Shown piece after piece: positions 1 through 8,476 of a DNA stretch of 64,000 bases. A model generated the notes under the pieces. The model worked only from the letters and a program-made list of their open reading frames with translations. It ran no database searches and was not told the origin of the DNA. Both the position numbers and the translations under genes were made by a program. Position 1 is the first letter of the stretch. Every line of letters begins with the position of its first letter. Origin of the DNA: Metallibacterium scheffleri. Lineage in GTDB: Bacteria; Pseudomonadota; Gammaproteobacteria; Xanthomonadales; Rhodanobacteraceae. Location of the stretch: assembly GCF_002077135.1 (NCBI RefSeq), contig NZ_LDOS01000001.1, positions 1,074,501 through 1,138,500 on the forward strand. The letters run 5' to 3'.

Positions 1-83
1 TGCGAACGCCAGGCCAAAGCGATAGGCGGCGTGCGCAATCCAACGGATAATGCAGCGCTGGTGCGTGTGGGGCGGAGGGCGCC

Positions 84-962
84 ATGGGCTTGGGTGAGGC
101 GCTATCCATTGGCAGTGCACTGGCGTGGGCGGTGGCGGTCATTATCTACAAACGCCTGGGTGAGACGCTGCCGCCGCTGCTGCTGAATCTGCTCAAGAAC
201 CTGTTGGTGCTGGGCATGCTGCTGCTGAGCGTGCTGGCACTGCGCACGCCGCTGCCGCATCTGGACGCGCTCGGCGTGGGTGTGACGTTGTTGTCCGGGT
301 TGCTGGGCATGGCGGCGGCCGACAGCCTGTATTTTGCCGCGCTCAACAAGCTCGGTGCCGGGCGTGCCGGGATTCTGGGCAACCTGTACAGCCCATTCGT
401 GATCGTGTTGTCGGTGCTGTTTCTGGGCGAAACCATGCGTCCGCTGCAATGGTTGGGTTTCGTGCTGGTCAGCTTGGGCGTGCTGGTGGTGGGTCATGCG
501 CAGGGGCAGGCAGCGGCCGTGGACAGGGCACGTGCGCGGCGCGGATTCATCCAGGGCATCGCCGCGATTTTCTTGATGGCAGTGGCCATCGTGCTGATCA
601 AACCATGGCTGGCCTGGCAGCCGTTGCTGTGGATGGTGTTGTTGCGCACCCTGGGTGGCTTGCTGGGATTGGGTCTGGTGTTCACGTGGCGGCGGCAGTC
701 GCCACTGCACTGCCTGCGCGGTAGGCGCCTGCGCTGGCCGCTGCTGCTGCTGGCCGCGTTCATTGGCCAGTACGTGGCCGTGCTGCTGTGGGTCGGCGGC
801 TACAAGTATGCGCCGGCCACGGTGGCCGCGATCCTCAATGAAACCAGCTCGGCGTTCATCGTGCTGCTGGCGGCACTGCTGCTGCGTGAGCCGCTGACGC
901 CACGCAAGTTGATCGGTGTGAGTTGCACGCTGGCCGGTGTTTCCTGCCTGCTGCTGGCCTGA
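84..962 (+). CDS. DMT-superfamily (EamA) transporter
   Basis: Inner-membrane transporter of the drug/metabolite (EamA) superfamily, 292 residues. The chain is almost wholly hydrophobic, with about ten predicted membrane segments arranged as two EamA repeats (roughly residues 5-140 and 155-290). These are separated by a short basic loop near residue 150 (VDRARARRG). The second repeat ends with the usual 'LNETSSAFIVLLAALLLREPLT' type motif near residue 255, where substrate-binding helices lie in relatives. The ATG at 84 follows a GGCGGAGGG ribosome site. It converges on the NfeD gene and its stop codon directly abuts that gene's stop. The substrate cannot be read from sequence: family members export amino acids, nucleotides or metabolites. 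The family is sure, the function is not. Confidence 0.85.
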   Translation: MGLGEALSIGSALAWAVAVIIYKRLGETLPPLLLNLLKNLLVLGMLLLSVLALRTPLPHLDALGVGVTLLSGLLGMAAADSLYFAALNKLGAGRAGILGNLYSPFVIVLSVLFLGETMRPLQWLGFVLVSLGVLVVGHAQGQAAAVDRARARRGFIQGIAAIFLMAVAIVLIKPWLAWQPLLWMVLLRTLGGLLGLGLVFTWRRQSPLHCLRGRRLRWPLLLLAAFIGQYVAVLLWVGGYKYAPATVAAILNETSSAFIVLLAALLLREPLTPRKLIGVSCTLAGVSCLLLA

Positions 963-1460
963 TCAGCCGCGGTTGGCAGCTTCGGCCGTTGTCGACGCTG
1001 CGTCTTGCACAGCACGCACCTTGAGCAGGATGCCTTCGGCGGCGATAACCTCGACCTCACTGCCGGCGGGGAGATCCGGTCCCGTTGCCAGCCACACGCC
1101 ATCGCCGACGCGCACACGACCGCGGCCTTCGTGGATGGCCTCGCTCAGCACCAGGCGGCGCCCAATCAGGCTGGCGCCGCGACGGTTGAGGGTTGTGTCG
1201 CTGTACTCGCTGCGCTGCAGGCGCGGGCGCAGCCAGCGCCAGTAGGCCACGCAGGACAAAAACGCCAGCACGGTGAAGGCAACTGCCTGCGCCAGTACGC
1301 CCAGTTGCGGCAGCAGCATCACCACGAAGCCAGTGGCCGCGGCACCGATGCCGATCCACAGCAGAAAATAGCCGGGAGCCAGCACCTCGGCTGCGGCCAG
1401 CACCAGCGCCAGCGACCACCACACGAAGTGACCTGGCATGTTGACGATGAACTGGGTCAT
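963..1460 (-). CDS. NfeD-family membrane protein
   Basis: NfeD-type partner of SPFH/stomatin proteins, 165 residues. The N-terminal half has two or three membrane helices (about residues 12-75, including 'GYFLLWIGIGAAATGFVVMLL'). The C-terminal half (about 90-155) is the soluble OB-fold domain with the typical 'GRVRVGDGVWLATGPDLPAGSEV' pattern. The short form lacks the ClpP-like protease domain of long NfeD proteins. Its start overlaps the stop of the upstream SPFH gene by four bases, so the two are an operon and probably translationally coupled. Known relatives assist membrane-microdomain or membrane-protein quality control; the exact role here is inferred. Confidence 0.9.
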   Translation of the reverse strand: MTQFIVNMPGHFVWWSLALVLAAAEVLAPGYFLLWIGIGAAATGFVVMLLPQLGVLAQAVAFTVLAFLSCVAYWRWLRPRLQRSEYSDTTLNRRGASLIGRRLVLSEAIHEGRGRVRVGDGVWLATGPDLPAGSEVEVIAAEGILLKVRAVQDAASTTAEAANRG

Positions 1461-2404
1461 GGTCTTGGGCCTGCTGCAACCGCCTTGCGTGCGCTGCTTT
1501 CGCTTTGCGCGGTGCGCACCAGATCGGTGATGCCGGCCAGCGCGCCGAGCACGCCGGTGGCTTCCATCGGCAGCAGCATGGTTTTCTGGTTGGGCGAATC
1601 GCCGAACACTTTCAATGCTTCGATGTATTTGATGGCGACAAAGTAATTGAGCGCATTGACATCGCCCTGCGCGATCGCCACCGAAACCAGTTCGGTGGCC
1701 TTGGCGTCGGCTGCGCCCAGACGCTCGCGCGCCTCGGCTTCGCGGAATGCGGCTTCGCGCTTGCCTTCGGCCGCCAGGATGACGCTTTGCTTCTCGCCCT
1801 CGGCCTTGAGGATCGCGGCCTGGCGGAAGCCCTCGGCTTCGAGGATGTTGGCGCGCTTCTCACGTTCGGCCTTCATCTGTCGCGCCATCGAGTCGACCAG
1901 ATCGCGCGGCGGCTGGATGTCCTTGAGCTCGATGCGCGTGATCTTCAGACCCCATGGATGCGTGGCCTCGTCGACCACGCGCAGCAGGCGCGTGTTGATC
2001 TCGTCGCGTTTGCTCAGCGATTCGTCCAGATCCAGCGAGCCCAGCACGGTGCGAATGTTGGTCATCACCAGGTTGATCACCGCCAGCTCCAGGTTGGCCA
2101 CCTCGTAGGCGGCCTTGGCGGCGTCGAGCACCTGGTAGAACACCACGCCGTCGACCTTGACGACCGCATTGTCCTTGGTGATCACATCCTGGCTGGCGAC
2201 GTCCAGCACCTGCTCCATCATGTTGACCTTGCGCCCGATGGCGTAGATGAAGGGGATCAGGAAATGCAGGCCGGGATCGAGCGTGGCGACGTACTTGCCG
2301 AAGCGCTCCACGGTCCACTCGTAACCCTGCGGCACGATGCGCACCAGCTTGACCAGCACGATCACCGCGACCACGACCAGAATCAGTGCAAAAACCAATG
2401 GCAT
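1457..2404 (-). CDS. SPFH/Band 7 stomatin-like protein (QmcA type)
   Basis: Membrane-anchored SPFH/prohibitin-family protein of 315 residues. It has one N-terminal membrane helix (about residues 2-22) and an SPFH domain (about 25-190) with the 'VPQGYEWTVERFGKY' and 'LDPGLHFLIPFI' signatures. A long Ala/Glu-rich coiled coil follows (about 190-265) with repeated 'AEG..A.ILKAEGE' units. Such proteins form large inner-membrane rings and modulate proteases such as FtsH; NfeD is the usual partner and is the next gene. I chose the ATG at 2404 because it follows GGGGAGAG and begins exactly at the hydrophobic anchor; an in-frame start 17 codons upstream would add a polar tail. QmcA (YbbK) of E. coli is the closest functional analogue. 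Confidence 0.92.
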   Translation of the reverse strand: MPLVFALILVVVAVIVLVKLVRIVPQGYEWTVERFGKYVATLDPGLHFLIPFIYAIGRKVNMMEQVLDVASQDVITKDNAVVKVDGVVFYQVLDAAKAAYEVANLELAVINLVMTNIRTVLGSLDLDESLSKRDEINTRLLRVVDEATHPWGLKITRIELKDIQPPRDLVDSMARQMKAEREKRANILEAEGFRQAAILKAEGEKQSVILAAEGKREAAFREAEARERLGAADAKATELVSVAIAQGDVNALNYFVAIKYIEALKVFGDSPNQKTMLLPMEATGVLGALAGITDLVRTAQSESSARKAVAAGPRP

Positions 2405-2524
2405 GTCACTCTCCCCCGATGTGGGGTCCAGTATAAAGCGCGTTCGCTCAGGCACGGTGGACAGAAGCCATGCCGCGCCCGGGCCTCGGCGCGCGTTGCG
2501 CCGCGGCTTGTCACGCGCGCAGAG

Positions 2525-3070
2525 TCAGCGTTCGAGTTGGCAGGCTTCCTCGCACGCCAGTTGCAGGGCCAGCACCTGTCCCGGCGTCGATAGCTGCCGC
2601 GTCCGCAATGCGCGTAAGCGCGGCGCGGTGCGTGTCCACTGCACGACCAGGGCGGTGCCGGCCAGCGCGCGCTGGCCCGGCAGTGTGTCATTGCGGCAAG
2701 GCAGCCTGGCGCACAGCGCGTCCCATTGGCAGAAATCGGTATCAGGCAGCAGATAGAGCCGCGCCTGAATCTCGCCGCGTAGTGTTTCCAGGCTCAGCCA
2801 TTCACGCGGACCGGCGGCGCGGACCTCGGCGCTGACGCTCACCAGCAGCGCGCCATCAGGCAGGCACCGCTCGCGCGCGATGCGTCCCGCGCGCGCGCAG
2901 CACAACAGTGGCCCCAGTCCGCGCAGCCACAAGGCACGCTGATGCAGGAACGCCTGCAGCGGCGCGGCATGGCCATCATGAAAAGTGCCTGCATCCTGTT
3001 CGTCAGGCGCGATGCCGTTCACTGCGCGCAGGTTCATGGTTGGTTCGCTCGAGACGTGGTTCGGTGCCAT
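2525..3070 (-). CDS. hypothetical protein downstream of hemP
   Basis: I do not recognise this 181-residue protein. It has no signal peptide or membrane segment, but is rich in Leu, Arg and Cys, with cysteines in 'LLCCARAGR', 'DFCQWDALCARLPCRND' and 'CEEACQ'. It lies 40 bases after hemP on the same strand with no terminator visible between them, so it is probably co-transcribed and iron-regulated. The genomic link suggests a role in haem or iron handling, but that is inference from position alone. Start choice is uncertain: ATG at 3070 or the internal ATG at 3037; neither has a strong ribosome site. Confidence 0.6.
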   Translation of the reverse strand: MAPNHVSSEPTMNLRAVNGIAPDEQDAGTFHDGHAAPLQAFLHQRALWLRGLGPLLCCARAGRIARERCLPDGALLVSVSAEVRAAGPREWLSLETLRGEIQARLYLLPDTDFCQWDALCARLPCRNDTLPGQRALAGTALVVQWTRTAPRLRALRTRQLSTPGQVLALQLACEEACQLER

Positions 3071-3110
3071 GGCGTCATCCGCACGCCATCTGCCGCGGGT
3101 CGCCGTGGCT

Positions 3111-3308
3111 TTATTTGGTCAGGATCAGCTTGTCGTTGCGTGTCAGGCGCAAGTGGTAAGTCTGACCCAGGTGCTCGATGGCAAGTTCGCGCGCGCCGGC
3201 CAGCAGCTGATGGCTGTCGACTTGCCGCGCTCGCTGCGGTGCAGTTGGTGCGGGTGTGCGGACAACGCTGGCAAGGTGAGAGGTCAGAGGCGGGGTGTGC
3301 AGCAGCAT
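3111..3308 (-). CDS. hemP: hemin uptake protein HemP
   Basis: Small cytoplasmic protein of 65 residues of the HemP/HmuP family. The diagnostic C-terminal block is present: 'LLAGARELAIEHLGQTYHLRLTRNDKLILTK' occupies about the last 31 residues. The N-terminal half is variable and Pro/Ala-rich, as in the family. In other proteobacteria HemP/HmuP is a Fur-regulated protein needed for expression of haem-uptake genes. The ATG at 3308 has GGAG nine bases upstream. A Fur-box-like sequence lies about 20-40 bases upstream of the start. No haem receptor gene is adjacent, which is unusual; the companion gene downstream is of unknown function. Confidence 0.88.
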   Translation of the reverse strand: MLLHTPPLTSHLASVVRTPAPTAPQRARQVDSHQLLAGARELAIEHLGQTYHLRLTRNDKLILTK

Positions 3309-3329
3309 GGGGATTCTCCGATCGGCACA

Positions 3330-3348
3330 GCAAATAATAATCATTCCT
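3330..3348 (-). promoter_or_regulatory. Fur-box-like operator upstream of hemP
   Basis: An AT-rich island in otherwise GC-rich DNA contains ATAATCATT. Over 19 bases it matches the classical consensus GATAATGATAATCATTATC at 13 positions. It sits about 20 bases upstream of the hemP start, where Fur repression would be expected. The match is by eye. Confidence 0.6.
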
Positions 3349-3504
3349 ATCTGCAATGCAAGTGCTGCTCGCCGCCAGCCACGAATCAAGGCATGCGAAA
3401 GCTTGCGGCTGCCCGATCATGATGGACACCGCTGTCGATCGATCGCAGCCCGCGGGCATCGGGCGCCCGTGACCATGAAGCCGCATTGTTGCTGCGTGGT
3501 TTCT

Positions 3505-4482
3505 TCAGCTTGCGGCGAGGTTGTTCTCGATGTGCTGCCACGCGGCTGCATCGAGGCGCTGCGCGACGGCCAGCGCGGCGAGATTCTCCTCGAGCTGGCT
3601 GATGCGACTGGCACCGAGGATCACCGTGCTGACATGCGGATTCTTCAGGCACCAGGCGATGGCCAGTTGCGCCGGGCTGCATTCGAATTCCATGGCCAGC
3701 GCCGGCAGCGCGGCGGCGCGGCGCGCGTGCGCACCGCCTTCGGCATCGAGCACGGCCTCGCGTAGCCAAGCATTATCGCTCTGGCCCAGGCGTGAGTCCG
3801 CCGGAACCTTGGCGGCGTATTTTCCGGTGAGCAGTCCGGAAGCCAGCGGCGACCACGTGGTGATGCCGAGACCCAGCGAGTTGTAGATCGGCGCGTATTC
3901 CTGCTCGACGCGCTCGCGGTGCAGCATGTTGTATTGCGGCTGCTCCATCTGCGGGCCGATGAGGTGGTGCGCGTGCGCGAATTCGGCGGCTGCGTTGATG
4001 AGTACAGCCGGCCATTCGCTGGTGCCCCAATACAGCACCTTGCCCTGGCGTACCAGCGTGTCCATGGTCAGCACGATTTCGGCGACCGGGGTGTCCTCGT
4101 CCGGGCGATGGCAATAGTAGAGATCGAGATAATCCACGCGCAGCCTGCGCAACGCCTGATGGCAGGCATCGGTGAGGTGTTTGCGCGACAGGCCGCGCTG
4201 GGTCGGGGCCGGATCGGGCAAGCGCCCGAAGTAAGCCTTGCTGGACAGGCAGTAGCTGTCGCGTGGCAGGGCCAGTTCGTGCAGCGCGGCGCCCATCACC
4301 TCCTCCGCCACACCGTGGGCATAGACCTCGGCGTTGTCGAAAAAATTGACGCCCTGCGCGTGCGCATAGGCCAGCATGTCGCGTGCGGCGCGCTGGTCGA
4401 CCTGACGCCCGAACGTGACCCAGGCGCCGAAGGACAGCGCGGAGAGTTTGAGACCGGAAGAACCCAGACGACGGTATTCCAT
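3505..4482 (-). CDS. aldo/keto reductase (KCNAB/YghZ-like)
   Basis: NADPH-dependent oxidoreductase of the aldo/keto reductase superfamily, 325 residues, most like the potassium-channel beta-subunit/YghZ branch. The sequence opens with 'MEYRRLGSSGLKLSALSFG'. Catalytic residues expected in the family are visible: D49 and Y54 ('FFDNAEVYAHG'), K82 ('SKAYFG') and H125 ('YYCHRPDED'). The cofactor-binding end has 'VILGASRISQLEENL'. Bacterial relatives reduce methylglyoxal and other aldehydes. The ATG at 4482 is used because homology starts there; in-frame sequence upstream lacks family features. It is a single gene divergent from the S10 peptidase. The physiological substrate is not known. Confidence 0.9.
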   Translation of the reverse strand: MEYRRLGSSGLKLSALSFGAWVTFGRQVDQRAARDMLAYAHAQGVNFFDNAEVYAHGVAEEVMGAALHELALPRDSYCLSSKAYFGRLPDPAPTQRGLSRKHLTDACHQALRRLRVDYLDLYYCHRPDEDTPVAEIVLTMDTLVRQGKVLYWGTSEWPAVLINAAAEFAHAHHLIGPQMEQPQYNMLHRERVEQEYAPIYNSLGLGITTWSPLASGLLTGKYAAKVPADSRLGQSDNAWLREAVLDAEGGAHARRAAALPALAMEFECSPAQLAIAWCLKNPHVSTVILGASRISQLEENLAALAVAQRLDAAAWQHIENNLAAS

Positions 4483-4799
4483 GGCAATTCCAGATGAGGG
4501 AGAACCCTCAGGCTTGGGGCGGGCAGACGCCCATGCAAGAGCGCGCGGCCCGGTCCGCGGGCGGAGCGCGGATGCGCAGGCTACAAAGGCGTAATAGAAA
4601 ACACTGTTTTGCATCGGTCCGACGGTTCCTGCGCGCGGACGCTGCGCATACCGACGTCGAATGCGTGCAGCGATGCGCATTGCTGAATCGTAAGGCGCCG
4701 TTGCCGGGTGCTCAGGCGCGCGGAACTTGCGCGCGCCGCGCGACTCTTGTTCTGCGTCGCATCGTCCTATCCCTACCCAGTCTGCCCCAGGAGTCCTCC
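4483..4799. other. divergent intergenic region
   Basis: A 317-base region between two divergent genes. No convincing gene is seen. A perfect short palindrome, AAAACA-C-TGTTTT (4598-4610), lies in an AT-rich patch that could be promoter or operator DNA for either gene. No clear -35/-10 pair was found. Confidence 0.4.
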
Positions 4800-6389
4800 A
4801 TGTCTGCTCGCCATCTTGCACTGGCCGTGGCCATCGCCGCCGCGCTGCTGCCGATTTCTGCATTTGCCGCCAAACCGGAAGCCAAACCGGGCGCGCATGC
4901 AACCAACATCGATCATTACTGGGCCATGCCGCATACCTCGGCGACGACGGGCGAGGTCACCATCAACGGCAAGCACATCGACTACACCGCCGATACCGGC
5001 ACCATCATCCTGCACGACAAGCAGGGCAAGCCCACCGGCGAGATGTTTTATGTGGCGTATATCAAGCGCGGCGTGGATGCCGCCAAGCGTCCGATTTCCT
5101 TCCTGTACAACGGTGGTCCGGGCTCGTCCTCGGTGTGGCTGCACATGGGCGCATTCGGCCCGGTGCGCGTGGTTACCGACAGTCACATCCACACGCCGCC
5201 GGCGCCGTACCGGTTGGTCAACAACGATTACAGTCTGCTCAATGCCAGCGATCTGGTGTTCGTCGATGCGATGGGCACCGGGTACAGCCGCATCCTCGGC
5301 AAGGCCGAGGGTGGCGTGGGTACGCCGAAGATGTTCTACGGCGTCGATCCGGACGGCCAGGCCTTCGCCCAGTTCATCAGCAATTTCCTGTCGCAATACG
5401 GGCGCTGGAACTCGCCGAAATACCTGATCGGCGAGAGCTACGGCACTACGCGCAATGCAGTGCTGGCCAACATCCTCGAGCAGCAGGACAACATTGACCT
5501 CAACGGCGTGGTGATGATGTCGAGCATCCTCAACTTCGATACCAGCATCGATCAGCCCAACCTCAATCCCGGCATCAACCTGCCTTATGCGCTGGCACTG
5601 CCCTCGTATGCCGCGATCGCCTGGTATCACAAGGCACTGGCCAATCCTCCAGCCACGCTGCATCCCTGGCTGGACCAGGTGCAGACCTGGGCGATGGGGC
5701 CATACCTGCAGGCGCTGAACGAGGGCGCCGCGCTACCGGTGGCGCAGGAAGACGCCATCGCCAGGCAGATGGCGACCTACACCGGCTTGCCGGAGCGCTA
5801 TGTGCTGCGCGCGGATCTGCGCGTGACCGGGCCCGAATTCGAACAGACCCTGCTGTTGCCGCGCGGCGAGACCACCGGGCGGTTGGATGCGCGCTTCTCC
5901 GGCCCGACCATGGATCCGCTGGCGGAGTCGGCCATGTACGACCCGCAGAGCGCGGCGATCAGTTCGGCCTACACGGCGGCGTTCAACGACTACGTGCGCA
6001 AGACGCTCAAGTTCGGCGGCAAGCACACCTACAAGATCGTCTCCAACACCGTGGGCAACGACTGGAACCTGCTGCATACGCCGCCAGGACAGACCACGCC
6101 GGCCTATATCGCGACCAACGTGATGCCCGATCTGGCCGCAGCGATGAGCTACAACCCGGATCTGAAGGTGATGGTCAATGCCGGCTATTACGATCTGGCG
6201 ACGCCGTACTACGCGGCGTGGTACCAGTTCGAGCAGTTGCCGATGCAACGCAAGCTGATGCACAACATCCAGTTCCACTACTACCACGTCGGGCACATGC
6301 TCTACGTGCGGCCGCAGGACCTGGTGAAGGTGCACGCCAATATCGTCAAGTTCATCCGCAGTACCGATCACGAGCCCGCGACACGCTGA
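4800..6389 (+). CDS. secreted S10 serine carboxypeptidase-like protein
   Basis: Periplasmic or secreted serine carboxypeptidase of family S10, 529 residues. A signal peptide covers residues 1-23 ('ALLPISAFAA'). The substrate-binding 'NGGPGSSS' motif is followed by the nucleophile motif 'GESYGT' (S213). The other triad residues are D465 ('AGYYDLATP') and H499 ('YHVGHMLYV'), so the enzyme looks intact. Relatives release C-terminal amino acids from peptides, often at acid pH. The ATG at 4800 follows CAGGAG and starts the signal peptide; in-frame sequence upstream is not family-like. It appears to be a single-gene unit, convergent with darP. Confidence 0.92.
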   Translation: MSARHLALAVAIAAALLPISAFAAKPEAKPGAHATNIDHYWAMPHTSATTGEVTINGKHIDYTADTGTIILHDKQGKPTGEMFYVAYIKRGVDAAKRPISFLYNGGPGSSSVWLHMGAFGPVRVVTDSHIHTPPAPYRLVNNDYSLLNASDLVFVDAMGTGYSRILGKAEGGVGTPKMFYGVDPDGQAFAQFISNFLSQYGRWNSPKYLIGESYGTTRNAVLANILEQQDNIDLNGVVMMSSILNFDTSIDQPNLNPGINLPYALALPSYAAIAWYHKALANPPATLHPWLDQVQTWAMGPYLQALNEGAALPVAQEDAIARQMATYTGLPERYVLRADLRVTGPEFEQTLLLPRGETTGRLDARFSGPTMDPLAESAMYDPQSAAISSAYTAAFNDYVRKTLKFGGKHTYKIVSNTVGNDWNLLHTPPGQTTPAYIATNVMPDLAAAMSYNPDLKVMVNAGYYDLATPYYAAWYQFEQLPMQRKLMHNIQFHYYHVGHMLYVRPQDLVKVHANIVKFIRSTDHEPATR

Positions 6390-6396
6390 GGCTGCT

Positions 6397-6960
6397 TCAG
6401 TCCGTCGCGTCTTCCGGAGTCGAATCCGTGGTCGCTTTGGCGACTGCGGATTCCAGCGCACGCAATTGGCGCAGTAGCTCGCGATACGCGTGTGGCGGGC
6501 GATTGCCGGCGCGCTCGACACGGGCCTGACGGATCAGCGCGCGCAGATTCTGCCGGTCGGCCAGCGGATGACGCTGCAGCAGTTCACCCAGCGCTGCATC
6601 GCCCTCGGCCAGAAGCTGCTCGCGCAGCGCCTCGAGCCGATGCGCAACGGCCACCTCGCGGCGATGCGCCACGATGTCGCCGCCCAGCGCCGCGCGCGCC
6701 GCTGCGAAAGCATCCTCATCATGGCGCCGCATCAGCTTGGCCAAAAACTGCAATTGCCGCTTGCGCGCCACCGGCGCGGTGATGCGGCGCACGTGGGCGA
6801 TTTCCGTACGCACGTCGTCGGGCAGATCGATGCCTGCCAGGCGCGAAGGCGGCAGGGTCAGCAGCGCTTCGCCGAGATCGAACAGCGCCAGCGCATCGCG
6901 GCGCCGCTGGCTGCGACTGGGTGCCTCGAAGCCTTCGGTTTCGTCGTGGTCGGATGGCAT
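6397..6960 (-). CDS. darP: ribosome biogenesis factor DarP (YjgA, DUF615)
   Basis: DUF615 protein of 187 residues that associates with late 50S ribosomal precursors in E. coli. Family features are visible: an acidic N terminus, 'SRSQRRRDALALFDLGEALLTL' at about 15-36, 'ITAPVARKRQLQFLAKLMRR' in the middle, and a C-terminal 'LRALIRQARVERAGNRPPHAYRELLRQLRAL'. It is divergent from pmbA, the same pairing as in E. coli, which supports both identifications. The ATG at 6960 is chosen; a GTG four codons upstream is possible. Confidence 0.92.
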   Translation of the reverse strand: MPSDHDETEGFEAPSRSQRRRDALALFDLGEALLTLPPSRLAGIDLPDDVRTEIAHVRRITAPVARKRQLQFLAKLMRRHDEDAFAAARAALGGDIVAHRREVAVAHRLEALREQLLAEGDAALGELLQRHPLADRQNLRALIRQARVERAGNRPPHAYRELLRQLRALESAVAKATTDSTPEDATD

Positions 6961-7025
6961 GTCGTGGCACACTGCGCGGCTGATGGGACGCGCAGCGTAG
7001 CGCGCCCGCGATGCGAGACCTATCC

Positions 7026-8396
7026 ATGCCCAGTGCCGTGATCGCCGCCGGCGATGCCGATTTGAACCCCGCCGCTGAACTCGACCGGCTTGGCGCCATC
7101 GCCGCGGAGGTGATCGCGCGCGCGCGCGGTGCCGGCGCCAGTGCGGCCGAAGTCAGCGCCAGCGTGCAGACCGGACTCAACGTCAATGTGCGCATGGGCG
7201 AGGTGGAAACCATCGAGCATACGCGCGATCGCGGCTTCAGCCTCACCGTGTATTTCGGTCAGCGCAAGGGCAGCGCCAGCACGGCTGATCTGAAGCCCGC
7301 GTCGATCGCGGCGACGCTGGAGCACGCCTGCGCCATCGCGCGGCATACCGAGTCCGATGCGGCCGCCGGACTTGCCGATGCCGCGCTGATGGCCACGCAG
7401 TTTCCCGACCTCGACCTGTGGCATCCGTGGCCGTTGAGCGTGGAGGACGCCGTGCTGCTGGCGCAACGTTGCGAGTCCGCCGGGCTCGAAATCGCCGGTA
7501 TCGCCAACAGCGAAGGCGCCAGCGTCGGCAGCGGCAGCGCGCTCGAGGTCTATGCCAACTCGCATGGCTTCTTCGGCCGCGAGCACGCCACGCAGCACTC
7601 GCTGTCGTGTGCGTTGATCGCCGGCAACGGCGCGGATGGCATGCAACGCGATTACTGGTGGGACAGCGCGCGCGCGCAGGAGGATCTGATGGATGCCGCC
7701 GCGCTGGGCCGCCGCGCCGCCGAGCGCACGCTGGCGCGACTGGGTGCGCGCACGCTGGGTACGCGCACCTGCAAGGTACTGTTCACGCCGGATACGGCGC
7801 GCTCGCTGCTCGGACATCTGGTCGGCGCGGTCAGCGGTGGTGCGCTGTACCGGCGTGCCAGTTTCCTGCTCGATCAGATCGGGCAGAGTCTGTTCCCGGC
7901 GCACATCAACATCATCGAGCGGCCACGTCTGCCGCGCGGCCCGGCTTCGGCCACGTTCGATGCCGAAGGCGTGGCCACGCGTGAGCAGCCTTTGATCGAA
8001 AACGGCGTACTCGGGCGCTATGTCCTGGGCAGCTATTCGGCGCGCAAACTGGGCCTGTCCAGCACCGCCAACGCCGGCGGCGTGCGCAACCTGATTCTCG
8101 AGCCGGGTGCGCTGGACTTCGCGCAGATGCTTGATGCCATGGGCAGCGGGCTGGTGGTGACCGAACTGATGGGGCAGGGCGTCAACACCGTGACCGGTGA
8201 TTACTCGCGCGGCGCCGCCGGTTACTGGGTCGAGCACGGCGTGATCGCGTACCCGGTCGAGGAAGTCACCATCGCCTCCAACCTGCGCGCCATGTTCGCC
8301 GGCATCGAAGCCGTGGGCCGCGATCTGGATGCGCGCGGCGGCCTGATGACGCCCTCGCTGCTGATCGGCGCGATGACCGTCGCCGGCGCCGACTAG
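7026..8396 (+). CDS. pmbA: TldE/PmbA metalloprotease subunit
   Basis: PmbA (TldE), 456 residues, the non-catalytic partner of the TldD/TldE protease. The complex degrades unfolded peptides and matures some modified peptides such as microcin B17; in E. coli it also affects CcdA stability. Family landmarks include the N-terminal 'VNVRMGEVETIEHTRDRGFSLTVYFGQRKG', the central 'AASDTARSLLGHL'-type region, and the C-terminal 'GQGVNTVTGDYSRGAAGYWVEHGVIAYPVEEVTIASNL'. The HExxxH zinc motif of TldD is absent, as expected. TldD is not in the window. The start is ATG 7026 or ATG 7011, both with weak ribosome sites. Confidence 0.93.
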   Translation: MPSAVIAAGDADLNPAAELDRLGAIAAEVIARARGAGASAAEVSASVQTGLNVNVRMGEVETIEHTRDRGFSLTVYFGQRKGSASTADLKPASIAATLEHACAIARHTESDAAAGLADAALMATQFPDLDLWHPWPLSVEDAVLLAQRCESAGLEIAGIANSEGASVGSGSALEVYANSHGFFGREHATQHSLSCALIAGNGADGMQRDYWWDSARAQEDLMDAAALGRRAAERTLARLGARTLGTRTCKVLFTPDTARSLLGHLVGAVSGGALYRRASFLLDQIGQSLFPAHINIIERPRLPRGPASATFDAEGVATREQPLIENGVLGRYVLGSYSARKLGLSSTANAGGVRNLILEPGALDFAQMLDAMGSGLVVTELMGQGVNTVTGDYSRGAAGYWVEHGVIAYPVEEVTIASNLRAMFAGIEAVGRDLDARGGLMTPSLLIGAMTVAGAD

Positions 8397-8476
8397 CCCG
8401 GTCCGCGTCAACGCGCAACCTGGCCGCGCGTTGTGCATGGACAGATGCGGCCGTGTTCTGGCTGCGGAGTGCGGTG

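Noticed and set aside
1-83. A minus-strand reading frame at the left edge with plausible residues ('RWIAHAAYRFGLAFA')
   Set aside because: Too short to identify, and no clear start codon or ribosome site; it may be the beginning of a divergent gene outside the window.
4598-4610. AAAACA-C-TGTTTT palindrome as a specific operator
   Set aside because: Very short and AT-simple; no regulator gene nearby and no second copy seen.
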